Assembly (NCBI RefSeq): GCF_001637205.1
Contig: NZ_LVJH01000034.1
Span: 1 to 64,000, forward strand
Length of the DNA stretch: 64,000 bases
From: Paenibacillus glacialis
Lineage (GTDB): Bacteria; Bacillota; Bacilli; Paenibacillales; Paenibacillaceae
Reading direction: 5' to 3'
Below the pieces are notes generated by a model. That model was not told where the DNA came from. It saw only the letters and a list, made by a program, of their open reading frames with translations, and did no database searches. Position 1 is the stretch's first letter, and every line of letters begins with the position of its first letter. The position numbers were made by a program, and so were the translations under genes. Shown here piece by piece: positions 1 to 8,132 of the stretch.

Positions 1-21
1 GTAACCCGTAACCCGTAACCC
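1..21. repeat. Tandem 7-bp repeat (three units)
   Basis: The window opens with three perfect head-to-tail copies of GTAACCC, followed by one extra C. The array may begin before the window, so its true length is unknown. No gene reads through it here. Confidence 0.7.
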
Positions 22-54
22 CGAACTCGGAAACAGATAACTCGTACTCTTTTA

Positions 55-240
55 GAGGGAAAATCTCCAGCTAATTTGGAGTAATGACGTGGATTATTTA
101 GTTTAACTGGAAAAAGTCCTGCTAATTCAACACCGATTGCTGAAAGAGGTCCAATCTTGCCGAATTAACGGGAGAATTTCCAGTGAGATCATCTAGAATT
201 AAAAAAACAAGGGAATTAGCATGAGGAATTCCCGTTAAAT
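55..240. repeat. Degenerate intergenic hairpin-repeat array
   Basis: Four related short units lie at about 55-79, 105-128, 165-187 and 211-240. Each has a GGGA- or TGGA-like left arm, a short A/T-rich spacer, and a TCC- or TCCC-like right arm followed by GCTAATT or GTTAAAT. Unit 3 (TTAACGGGAGAATTTCC) and the end of unit 4 (AATTCCCGTTAAAT) are also inverted with respect to each other. I recall similar arrays beside DUF559 genes in Paenibacillus genomes, but that is memory, not a search. The array lies directly downstream of the broken DUF559 gene. Confidence 0.5.
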
Positions 241-923
241 CATAGGTAATGAAGGACATCATGAGCTAACTCATATCGGACAATCCGCTCACCTTTGCCT
301 CGGATAGAAGGCAGTAACCAACCTTTTGCGCAAAGTCTTTTGAGCATCAGGACGGCTGTTTTATGATCGATACAAAGATGATTCTCCACATCCTTCGGTC
401 GTATGGGTTTTGCTAACTGGAGGGTAAGCAGGATGATTTCTTTCTCAGCTAGAAGTGCCCGAGATATCGGAGTTGGTGCGGGTTGATATCTATTTAACGC
501 CATCCGCAGTAATGTGATACACAGGTCAGGTCACTGTTCGACATCATCGTAGGCAAAGGAAATGACGTGATACCCCATAGCGTAGAGAAAGGTTTCACGA
601 TTCAGTTCGTTACAATATTTGTGACGATCCATGTCCCGTACGTGTGTAGCAAAGCCCTTGATCTCGAATATCAGTTTAGCGTATCCGGGTAGCCAGGCTA
701 AGTCTGCAAAGTAGAATCTTCCTCGCCAATCGAGTACTTCATATTCTGGATGAAGATCTTGAAAATGCCCTTGAATTGGCCACCAAATGTTACGTAGAAA
801 TAGTGATTCGGCGTGGCCATGACCACTGTCCAGTCTTCTGTGGCGCTCTCCTGTTCGGTTAGAGAGATGCTCTTGAATAAATAAAGTGTGTGCTTCCTCA
901 AATTTCACATTACTCATACTCAT
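240..923 (-). pseudogene. DUF559 nuclease-like gene broken by one in-frame stop
   Basis: This frame reads as one protein of about 226 codons except for a single TGA at 531-533. Nine codons after that stop (PDLCITLLR) the same frame continues into MALNRYQPAP. The first part (to 531) has the PD-(D/E)xK look of DUF559/Vsr-like endonucleases: FADLAW supplies the acidic residue and FEIKG the E-x-K pair. The second part (503-240) resembles a winged helix. CGA to TGA would be the simplest mutation. The start at 923 is chosen because GAGGGG precedes ATG-AGT-ATG; an ATG at 917 is equally possible. The protein could still be made as two pieces, because ATG lies at 503, but I see no good ribosome site there. 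Function unknown; probably inactive. Confidence 0.7.
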
Positions 924-952
924 CCATCCCCTCATCTTCCTAACTCTGAATA

Positions 953-998
953 ACACAAAACGTCCCGCTATCACTTCTCGGAGTGGTAGCGGGACGTT
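953..998 (-). terminator. Rho-independent terminator of the heme monooxygenase gene
   Basis: A 17-bp stem pairs 959-975 with 982-998 (arm AACGTCCCGCTATCACT, one mismatch) around a 6-base loop. On the minus strand it is followed by TTTTGTGTTATT. It lies downstream of the minus-strand gene ending at 1109 and just upstream of the DUF559 gene. Confidence 0.7.
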
Positions 999-1108
999 CT
1001 TCGTCTCTTGTTCTCATTATAGGTTATGCGGGTGGACATGATTAGTGGATGTAATTCTTGTTTCGCCATAACCTCAGCCACTGCATAGCCGGTTCTAGAA
1101 TGTATATA

Positions 1109-1441
1109 TTATTTAGCGATTTCTTTCGTGGATGCTACTTCATACGTAATAATTTCATTACTAATAATAGGTGATTCTTTAGGAGCGGCATCTGGACTTG
1201 GTTCTGGACGTTTGTGGGAAGCCTTGAAGGCATCACTATTTCTCCAAGCAGTAAAGTCATCTTGCGTTTCCCAATACGTATTTACGCTTAACTCATCGTA
1301 ATCCGGTAAGTTTTGTGTCAGTAAGACTTCTACTTTGACCATACCTTTAGAAGAATCCAATGGACCTGGTGCTGTAAATCTTGGCGCCATGGCTGCACCC
1401 ATTCCTTTTTTGATTTTCATTCTGTTCGTTACAATGATCAT
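1109..1441 (-). CDS. isdG: IsdG-type heme-degrading monooxygenase
   Basis: This 110-aa protein matches the ABM/IsdG fold in length and layout. The three catalytic residues known from staphylococcal IsdG are in place: Asn6 (IVTNR), Trp66 (FTAWR) and His76 (KASHK). The C-terminus SPIISNEIITYEV also resembles IsdG more than Bacillus HmoA. Family members are cytoplasmic and open the heme ring with a reductase partner, releasing iron. The ATG start follows AAAGGAGCGATGT on the minus strand. The gene stands alone with its own terminator, and no heme importer is adjacent. I looked for a Fur box upstream and could not identify a convincing one. An HmoA-like role is the main alternative. Confidence 0.85.
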   Translation of the reverse strand: MIIVTNRMKIKKGMGAAMAPRFTAPGPLDSSKGMVKVEVLLTQNLPDYDELSVNTYWETQDDFTAWRNSDAFKASHKRPEPSPDAAPKESPIISNEIITYEVASTKEIAK

Positions 1442-1648
1442 GATACATCGCTCCTTTTGTTTGATTTCAATGGGCTCGACCCTATGTTTAATAATGGAAC
1501 TTTCATCTTAATTTTAATGCTTTAAATATCAAAAGCAAATGGAGCCCCATTCATGTCATACCCTCCACGAATGAAATATGTAAAAAAGTGCACAATAAAG
1601 CAGGATGTAGCTTTGAGTCAATTTATACTAAAAGGAGCAGGTACTTTT

Positions 1649-2308
1649 ATGAAAAGAAAATTTCTGAAATTAACGATGCTGTGCGTGATCCTTATTGCGA
1701 GTGTGGCTCCATTAAATGTCCAAGCCATGGAACACGAGCAAAGTCATGCTGCGCATAAAGAATGTCTGAGCCCTTCGCAGGTGAAGCTTAAAGAGGACTT
1801 GAGGAGATTATGGATCGACCACGTTGTATGGACAAGAAGCTACATCGTAAGCGCCATCGAAGGTTTGGGGGATCAACAGAAAGTACTTGAAAGGCTTCTG
1901 CGGAATCAGCAGGATATTGGGGATGCTATAAAGCCTTACTATGGGGAAGAAGCGGGAAACAAGCTGGCTGAAATACTGCGAGGGCATATTCTACTTGCGG
2001 GAAAAGTATTGGACGCAGCTAAAAGTGGAAATCAGGCGAATCTAGAAAAGTACAATAAAGAATGGCACAGAAATGCAGATGATATTGCTAAATTTCTCAG
2101 TAGTGTGAATCCGCATTGGTCGGAAAAAGAGATAAAGGATATGATGTATGAACATTTACAACTAATCATTGACGATGTCACAGCAAGGCTGAAGAAGGAC
2201 TGGGATGCTGAGACGATTGCTTTTGATAAAGGTGTGGACCATATGGTCGAATTTGCCGATATCCTTACAAATGGGATTGTGAAGCAATTCCCTGACCGGT
2301 TTAAGTAA
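1649..2308 (+). CDS. Secreted helical protein of unknown function
   Basis: The chosen ATG at 1649 follows AAAAGGAGCAGG. The longer frame starting at 1553 has no such site. The 219-aa product begins MKRKFLKLTMLCVILI, a Sec signal peptide probably cut after NVQA near residue 25. The mature part is strongly helical and charged, and looks like a four-helix bundle with spaced His and Asp (LRRLWIDHVVWTR, IEGLGDQ, HILLAGKVLD, YEHLQLIIDDV). Similar Bacillales proteins are sometimes mislabelled as acetylglutamate kinase or glycosyltransferase. I see no such domain here. The gene is monocistronic with its own terminator. Confidence 0.75.
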   Translation: MKRKFLKLTMLCVILIASVAPLNVQAMEHEQSHAAHKECLSPSQVKLKEDLRRLWIDHVVWTRSYIVSAIEGLGDQQKVLERLLRNQQDIGDAIKPYYGEEAGNKLAEILRGHILLAGKVLDAAKSGNQANLEKYNKEWHRNADDIAKFLSSVNPHWSEKEIKDMMYEHLQLIIDDVTARLKKDWDAETIAFDKGVDHMVEFADILTNGIVKQFPDRFK

Positions 2309-2420
2309 GAGAGGTCTAACATTTCTCCTTGGAGAGATGGATTTCCTAACTTAGGAAGCCATTTATATGGGAGAGACTGTGTAATTGTGGGATGAACCTT
2401 CGATATTGAATTCAAAACAA

Positions 2421-2455
2421 AAGCAATAAGCGCAGTCACGCTTATTGCTTTTTTT
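2421..2455 (+). terminator. Rho-independent terminator
   Basis: A perfect 12-bp stem (AAGCAATAAGCG with CGCTTATTGCTT) encloses a 6-base loop and is followed by five more T. It ends the secreted helical protein gene. Confidence 0.9.
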
Positions 2456-2458
2456 AAA

Positions 2459-2556
2459 TATAAGAAAGTATAAGTTTCACTTGATACTCTATTCCTTATA
2501 TTTCCGCTAAAATGGGTGCTGTCCTTGAAAAGGACGGCATAGCCGTTTCTTGGTTA
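2459..2556 (+). repeat. Dispersed hairpin element, copy A
   Basis: The left part reads TATAAGAAAGTATAAGTTT, then CACTTGATAC and CCTTATATTTCCGCT. It ends in a hairpin built around GTGCTGTCCTT and AAGGACGGCA. The same order of blocks recurs, inverted, near 12757-12850, and in part near 15159-15214 and 33614-33690. It lies between the terminator at 2421 and the polysaccharide cluster. No open frame through it is convincing. Confidence 0.65.
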
Positions 2557-2744
2557 TATATCTATGAAATATTCGTAGGATTAACCTGCTTATTTCATAA
2601 AATAGGAGAATACCTAAGAGCTGAATTTCCCTCAAAAGGTGAGAGGAATACGGCTTTTTTAGACTTTATACCACTTCTAATTGCCCAATCCATCTGTTTT
2701 AGTATGACATATCATAAAGCAAATACTTGATAGATGGAGTTGAA

Positions 2745-3572
2745 ATGATGCCAATCCCTCGAAAGAGCGAATTAAGAAGTAGGACAAAGATAGATATCTT
2801 AATCCCTGCGATTGAAAAGGATTTAGGGACACTCCCTTTTGTCATTGATGCGGTGAGGAAATATGTTAAACACCCCATTGGTCATATTATGATTGTTGCT
2901 CCGAAGAAGAGAAGAATCATGGAGTTATGTAGGAGAAAAGGATGTAAGTTTATCAATGAGAATACAGTGCTTCCGATTACGAAAAAGAACATTAACTATC
3001 GTTCAACAAGATGGGAACGCTCAGGGTGGATGTTTCAACAATTATTGAAACTGAATGGGGATACGTTGAGTTCTTCGAACTTTTTTTTGGTGATGGACGC
3101 AGATACGGTGCTCATTCGCCCTCATATTTTTAGATCGGGTAACAAGACGATATTTTATTGCCGAAATTGGAGCCAAGGTGAATATTTCAGAACTTATCGT
3201 AAGCTGATGGGGAGGCAACGTTCCTCGTCAACATCTTTTGTGACACATTATATGTTGTTCGAGAAATCCAAACTTAGACAGATGAAGAAAGCTATTGAAG
3301 CTAGACATCATACAAGTTGGTATTCTGCGATACTGCGGAGTATGGATAAAACGAAACAGTTTGCTTTTTCAGAATTTGAAACGTACGGGAACTTCCTCCA
3401 TTCTACTTATCCGAGCGGACTTATTCGTAAGCAAGCTTTGAACAAAAGTCTGCATATGAGTGTCACACAAGCATCAAGAGCGCGGGTTAATAGCTTATCC
3501 TACAAGTTTAGATCGATCTCTTTTCATAAACGTAAAGACTACACGAGGAAATTGACGGTGAGGAAAAAGTGA
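2745..3572 (+). CDS. DUF6492 family putative glycosyltransferase
   Basis: The ATG at 2745 follows GATGGAG with 5-base spacing. An upstream TTG at 2727 has no site. The 275-aa product opens KIDILIPAIEKDLGTLP and has FFLVMDADTVLIRP near the middle, a DxD-type motif used by GT-A enzymes to bind metal and nucleotide sugar. This layout fits DUF6492 proteins. There is no signal peptide or membrane segment, and the C-terminus is very basic. The gene overlaps the following GT4 gene by 4 bases and is probably co-transcribed with it and the ManC gene. Role inferred: building a surface or spore polysaccharide. The acceptor is unknown. Confidence 0.75.
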   Translation: MMPIPRKSELRSRTKIDILIPAIEKDLGTLPFVIDAVRKYVKHPIGHIMIVAPKKRRIMELCRRKGCKFINENTVLPITKKNINYRSTRWERSGWMFQQLLKLNGDTLSSSNFFLVMDADTVLIRPHIFRSGNKTIFYCRNWSQGEYFRTYRKLMGRQRSSSTSFVTHYMLFEKSKLRQMKKAIEARHHTSWYSAILRSMDKTKQFAFSEFETYGNFLHSTYPSGLIRKQALNKSLHMSVTQASRARVNSLSYKFRSISFHKRKDYTRKLTVRKK

Positions 3573-4693
3573 CTAATTATCAAGTCTTGTGGAAAGGACC
3601 TGTACACAAAAATTCTGGCCTTGGTATCGCGAGCAGAGCCTATGTTCAAGCATTGCGACGACAAGGTGTACACGTCATGGTGGGGAGCGAATCGAGAGGA
3701 AACCCGAATCAAGGAATAAAGAAAATACTAATCTATCATGCTCCTCCTCATACGATTAACTTCAAGAAAGAAAGAGCTTATTTCGATCGTATTATTCTAA
3801 ATACGGTGTGGGAGACAACTAGATTACCTAATATTTGGATTCCTTATATGAATAAATTTGATGCTGTGTGCGTGCCAACGGTTCACAATAAACAGGCTAT
3901 GCAAAATAGCGGCGTTACAATTCCTATATTTATCGTCCCTCATGGAGTGGACACCAGAGAATATACGCCCACTAATAAGAAAATAACTTTACAAAAGTAT
4001 AATAATCGATTTGTGTTTGTATCTGTGTTTGGTTTTCAACATCGAAAAAACCCCGAAACCTTGCTGAGAGCCTACTGGGAAGAATTCTCTGTAACGGACA
4101 ATGTGCTGTTGATTATCAAGACGGACGGATGCACCGAACTCGAGAATGAGCAATCGATCAAGAATAAAATTAGACGTTATAAACAAAGCCTTAGCCTCGA
4201 CAAGCAAACGGCACCGATTATAATAACTGCTCGACCTATGAATTCTCAGACGCTCAAGGGGATGTATACCCGTGCGCAAGCCTTTGTTCTACCAACAAGA
4301 GGTGAGGGCGTTGGGTTACCCTTCCTTGAATCATTGGCAAGTGGAACACCCGTTATTGCTACAGGGTGGGGTGGGCAGATGGATTTCTTGACCAGCAACA
4401 ATTCCTTCTTACTTCCTTATAAATTAAGAAATCCTGCGCTGAGCATGAACAGTCAACACGCCATATCTCGTAGATTCCGTGAGTTGTTTGCCCAAAAAGG
4501 ACAACGATGGGCGGAAGTGGATGTTCGTAGTTTGAAGCAAAAGATGAGATTAGCGTATAATAACCCTCTTTTGTGCGAGGCGAAGGGTCATCAAGGTAGA
4601 CAAGATGTGCTTAAACTAACCTGGGATAGGGCAGGAATCTCTTTGAAACAAGCTATAGAAGAGGTCATACGGACTAACCGAAATAGAAAATAG
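3569..4693 (+). CDS. Family 4 glycosyltransferase (GT-B fold)
   Basis: The GTG start overlaps the DUF6492 stop (AAGTGA), indicating translational coupling. The 374-aa product has the retaining GT4 signature RGEGVGLPFLESLASGTPVI, with the E-x7-E pair that contacts the donor sugar nucleotide. The N-terminal half, including KNSGLGIASRAYVQAL and VPHGVDTREYTP, supplies the acceptor-side Rossmann domain. It is soluble. Because the next gene makes GDP-mannose, mannosyl transfer is a reasonable guess, but donor specificity cannot be read from the sequence. Confidence 0.85.
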   Translation: MTNYQVLWKGPVHKNSGLGIASRAYVQALRRQGVHVMVGSESRGNPNQGIKKILIYHAPPHTINFKKERAYFDRIILNTVWETTRLPNIWIPYMNKFDAVCVPTVHNKQAMQNSGVTIPIFIVPHGVDTREYTPTNKKITLQKYNNRFVFVSVFGFQHRKNPETLLRAYWEEFSVTDNVLLIIKTDGCTELENEQSIKNKIRRYKQSLSLDKQTAPIIITARPMNSQTLKGMYTRAQAFVLPTRGEGVGLPFLESLASGTPVIATGWGGQMDFLTSNNSFLLPYKLRNPALSMNSQHAISRRFRELFAQKGQRWAEVDVRSLKQKMRLAYNNPLLCEAKGHQGRQDVLKLTWDRAGISLKQAIEEVIRTNRNRK

Positions 4694-4731
4694 GATAATA
4701 CTTATCTTGTCGTAAGGGGGAGGGATATATT

Positions 4732-6111
4732 GTGAGAATCGTTCTATTGTCTGGTGGTTCCGGAAAAAGACTATGGCCGCTCTCCAATGAGATTAGATCT
4801 AAAGTGTTTCTAAAATTATTAAGATCGGATGATGGCGCTAAGGAGTCGATGATTCAAAGAGTGTGTAGACAATTGGATTCAGTAGGACTACTTCAATCGA
4901 TATCTATCGTGACTCATAAAAGCCAAGTTGAAATTACACAGAATTATGTCGGCGATGACATCCCTATACTCGGTGAACCCCACAAGAAGGGAACATTCAC
5001 GGCTATTGCTCTTGCGACAAGTTATTATTATTCAAAAATGAATATAGATCCGAACGAAATCATATGTGTTCTTCCAGTCGATTCATTCGCTGAGACGCCA
5101 TTCTTCCAGTTACTTCATACGTTTCCCAATGTCTTAGCTCAATCCCGTGCCGACCTGGCCCTACTTGGATCGATCCCTAAATCTCCTTCTGACCAGTATG
5201 GCTATATTGTACCCAATATCAATCGTATCCAGGATAGAGAATACTTATCTGTTACTCATTTCGTAGAGAAACCTGATGAACAGCAGGCCGTCCACCTTAT
5301 AAATAATGGTTCATTATGGAACTGTGGAGTCTTTGCCTTTTCTATGGGATTTATGCTGTCATTTATGAAGAATAAGGGACTACCCACCGATTATGATGAA
5401 TATCTTCTTCAATATGAGCATCTACCCGAGCTGAGTTTCGATCATGAAGTCGTAGAAAAAACAAATCATGCCGTAGTCATTCCTTACGATGGAACGTGGA
5501 AGGATCTTGGGAGTTGGGATACGTTGAGTAGCCACTTTGAGAGTGGTGTTATTGGTTCTGGGCAAATCTCTACGGATTCCATCAATACACATCTCGTCAA
5601 TGAGCTACCATATCCAATTCAGGTTATCGACGTATCTAATATTATTGTAGCCGCGAGTCCAGATGGGATTCTTGTGGCAAGTAAAAAGAACGCCAATCAA
5701 ATAAAAAATAAACTTCAATACATGCCACAGAAACCTAAGTACGAAGAGAAGAGATGGGGAACGTGTCTAGTATTGGATCATTCCAATGCAGTTCATGACG
5801 CAACGGAAGCTGTGACGAGGAAAGTGAATGTGCTACCGGGACAATATATAAGCTATCATTCACATCAGAAGAGAACTGAAATATGGACCGTTATTTCTGG
5901 ATCGGGAGAGTTTATCTTGGACCATACGGTATCCCTTATTCAGACAGGCGATGTTCTACAAATTCCTTGTGATGCCAAACATGCTGTGAAGGCAATATTG
6001 CCGCTTGAATTCATAGAAATTCAGATTGGAACTGAACTAGATAAAGAGGATATCCTACGGATGACCATGACGTGGGAGGATGCGATAGGGTTGTGCAAGA
6101 ATGGACCTTAG
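4732..6111 (+). CDS. manC: Mannose-1-phosphate guanylyltransferase with cupin domain
   Basis: This 459-aa protein starts at GTG behind AAGGGGGAGGG. The N-terminal nucleotidyltransferase begins MRIVLLSGGSGKRLWPLS, the GxGxRLWPLS loop that binds GTP. The usual PKQF motif is SKVF, so only the lysine is kept. VLPVDSF and FVEKPDEQQA follow in the expected order. From about residue 340 a cupin like the type II mannose-6-phosphate isomerase begins (KRWGTCLVLD, then HSHQKRTEIWTVISGSGEF). The protein should make GDP-mannose, possibly also from fructose-6-phosphate. It is 38 bases behind the GT4 gene and closes the cluster before a strong terminator. Confidence 0.85.
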   Translation: MRIVLLSGGSGKRLWPLSNEIRSKVFLKLLRSDDGAKESMIQRVCRQLDSVGLLQSISIVTHKSQVEITQNYVGDDIPILGEPHKKGTFTAIALATSYYYSKMNIDPNEIICVLPVDSFAETPFFQLLHTFPNVLAQSRADLALLGSIPKSPSDQYGYIVPNINRIQDREYLSVTHFVEKPDEQQAVHLINNGSLWNCGVFAFSMGFMLSFMKNKGLPTDYDEYLLQYEHLPELSFDHEVVEKTNHAVVIPYDGTWKDLGSWDTLSSHFESGVIGSGQISTDSINTHLVNELPYPIQVIDVSNIIVAASPDGILVASKKNANQIKNKLQYMPQKPKYEEKRWGTCLVLDHSNAVHDATEAVTRKVNVLPGQYISYHSHQKRTEIWTVISGSGEFILDHTVSLIQTGDVLQIPCDAKHAVKAILPLEFIEIQIGTELDKEDILRMTMTWEDAIGLCKNGP

Positions 6112-6139
6112 TCCATTGTGGGCCAGGCATATTCCGAAG

Positions 6140-6190
6140 AAAAAACGCAGCAACCCCCACCATTTGGTGGAAAGGATTGCTGCGTTTTTA
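6140..6190. terminator. Bidirectional terminator between manC and nagA
   Basis: The outer stem pairs AAAAACGCAGCAA (6141-6153) with TTGCTGCGTTTTT (6177-6189). An inner perfect stem is CCACCA/TGGTGG. Runs of A and T on both sides let it serve the two convergent genes. Confidence 0.9.
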
Positions 6191-6226
6191 GTTCACTCAT
6201 ACTATTTATTTGTTGTTTAACTACAT

Positions 6227-7402
6227 TTATACGATCTGTCGACCTTGTACCCACACATTGCGAAGATTCAGGTCAGCGTCGAGCAGAAGAATATCGGCTA
6301 GTTTGCCTGTTTCAAGCGTTCCGATCTGTTGCTCTAATCCAAGTGAAATCGCAGGGTTTAGACTGGCAGCTTGGGATGCTTCTTCAAGAGTTAGACCGAC
6401 ATCTGCGATTAGATTACGGAAACCACGGATCATGGTGAGCGTACTTCCAGCAAGCGCTCCGTCGTTATTCTTAAGTGTAGCAATTCCTCCGGACACATTT
6501 ACGGGTTGATCACCAAGTGTATACTCTCCGTCGCCAAGTCCAGCTGCAGACATAGCATCGGTGATGAGTATCAGATTGGATGATGTTTTCATACGTGCCA
6601 GGATAGACATCACAGCAGGATGGACATGAATGCCATCAGCGATTAGTTCTGCGGCAATCCGTTGATCGCCGAGTACAGCACCAGCAGTACCAGGTTTACG
6701 GTGATGTACAGGTGTCATGGCATTGAATGCATGAACCGCCTGAGAGAGTCCTGCCTCAACTGCGGCAATGACTTGATCATACGTAGCATCGGTATGTCCA
6801 AGTGCTGGCGTAATTCCCTTATCGCGCAACCATGAGATGACCTCAAGAGCACCTTCACGCTCAGGTGCAAGTGTAACTTGGCGAATAAGATCAGGGTATT
6901 GCTGTTCCCATTCTTCTAGCCAGCTAACGGTCGGAAGCACGATATGTGCAGGGTTCTGAGCACCAGGCCACTGAGGACTGATGAAAGGCCCTTCGAGATG
7001 TACCCCAGCTAATTGAGCAAATGGCATTTCTTCTGCACGGTAAGCATTTACTTCGCGTAGCACATTATCAATGTCTGCTTTGGGTGCAGTCATGGTGGTT
7101 GCAAGCATCGTCGTTGTTCCTTGGGAACTATGGAAGCGAGTAATCGCATCCAAGGTTTCACGATTGCTGTCCATGAAGTCATGCCCATCTCCACCGTGTA
7201 CGTGAACATCCACGAATCCGGGAATAAGTAGGCCATTCTTTTCCTTAGGAACAGTCAACCACTCTGCATAAGCGCTAGGTAGATCTTTACTCTCGCCAGC
7301 ATATGAAATGGTCGCGCCTGATACGGCGATAACGCCATTTTCAATAAGACCAAGGGGTGTCAGTACTTTTCCGTAAAGAAGTTGTCCTGTTGTGCTGCTC
7401 AT
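6227..7402 (-). CDS. nagA: N-acetylglucosamine-6-phosphate deacetylase
   Basis: This 391-aa protein hydrolyses N-acetylglucosamine-6-phosphate to glucosamine-6-phosphate and acetate in the cytoplasm. The amidohydrolase metal motif HVH is at residues 67-69 (VDVHVHGG). The other family landmarks follow: HLEGPFISPQ, ALGHTDATYDQ, AVHAFNAMTPVHH and the catalytic Asp in LITDAMSAAG. Length is normal for the family. Its ATG overlaps the nagB stop by one base (TAATG), so translation is coupled. It is the last gene of the regulator-nagB-nagA operon. Confidence 0.95.
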   Translation of the reverse strand: MSSTTGQLLYGKVLTPLGLIENGVIAVSGATISYAGESKDLPSAYAEWLTVPKEKNGLLIPGFVDVHVHGGDGHDFMDSNRETLDAITRFHSSQGTTTMLATTMTAPKADIDNVLREVNAYRAEEMPFAQLAGVHLEGPFISPQWPGAQNPAHIVLPTVSWLEEWEQQYPDLIRQVTLAPEREGALEVISWLRDKGITPALGHTDATYDQVIAAVEAGLSQAVHAFNAMTPVHHRKPGTAGAVLGDQRIAAELIADGIHVHPAVMSILARMKTSSNLILITDAMSAAGLGDGEYTLGDQPVNVSGGIATLKNNDGALAGSTLTMIRGFRNLIADVGLTLEEASQAASLNPAISLGLEQQIGTLETGKLADILLLDADLNLRNVWVQGRQIV

Positions 7403-8127
7403 TATAGTAAACTTCCCGCTTCTTCATCAAGAAGAACGATGACGTTAGGGTGACATTGTAGCAAGGAAGCAGGGCATTGTGTTGTAATTGGCCCTTGAAT
7501 CGCAGCTTTAACAGCTTCAGCTTTCCCAGCACCACGTGCAAGTAGGATAATCTGGCGGGCTTTCATAATACCACCTACACCCATAGTGATCGCTTGCTTA
7601 GGTACTTCATCAAGAGAAGCGAAGAAGCGTGCATTAGCTTCTAGTGTTTCTTCCAATAGATCCAATACATGCGTACCGCCGTAAAGATGATCGTCAGGCT
7701 CATTGAAGCCGATATGACCATTGGATCCGATGCCTAGAATTTGAATATCAACAGGTCCATTGTGCTCAAGCGCAAGGTCATAAGCTTTACATTCAGCCTC
7801 AAGATCTTCTGCATTGGCGTTAGGGATATGCGTGTTTTGTAGATCGATATCGATATGGTTAAAGAGGTTTTCCTTCATAAATGTTTTGTAACTTTGGGAG
7901 TGGTCCCCAGATATCCCAACATACTCATCAAGGTTATATGCAGAAACTTGGGAGAAGCTTACGAGTCCCTTTTTATTCATTTCAGCTAGACGTGTATAGA
8001 TACCAATTGGAGAGCTACCTGTAGCAAGGCCGAGAACTGCATTTGGTTTGCTTTGTACTAGACTAGCGATTAGATTGGCTCCGGTTTGCACGAAATCTTC
8101 TTCTGTTTTAAAAGTGAAAATATTCAT
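7402..8127 (-). CDS. nagB: Glucosamine-6-phosphate deaminase
   Basis: The enzyme converts glucosamine-6-phosphate to fructose-6-phosphate and ammonia, feeding glycolysis. LGLATGSSPIG forms the phosphate loop, YNLDEYVG carries the catalytic Asp, and ILGIGSNGHIGFNEP carries the catalytic His. Start choice is uncertain. The ATG at 8127 gives 241 aa and the usual MNIF-type opening, but AGGAGG lies 12 bases away. A TTG at 8136 is only 3 bases from AGGAGG and overlaps the regulator stop. It sits between the RpiR-type gene and nagA in one operon. Confidence 0.93.
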   Translation of the reverse strand: MNIFTFKTEEDFVQTGANLIASLVQSKPNAVLGLATGSSPIGIYTRLAEMNKKGLVSFSQVSAYNLDEYVGISGDHSQSYKTFMKENLFNHIDIDLQNTHIPNANAEDLEAECKAYDLALEHNGPVDIQILGIGSNGHIGFNEPDDHLYGGTHVLDLLEETLEANARFFASLDEVPKQAITMGVGGIMKARQIILLARGAGKAEAVKAAIQGPITTQCPASLLQCHPNVIVLLDEEAGSLL

Positions 8128-8132
8128 ATGGC

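Noticed and set aside
1442-1648. Fur box controlling the heme monooxygenase
   Set aside because: I could not find a sequence close to the 19-bp Fur consensus in this gap.
2512-2730. 72-codon open frame starting inside the hairpin element
   Set aside because: Its first codons are the hairpin stem itself, it has no ribosome site, and the sequence shows no protein family or helix pattern.
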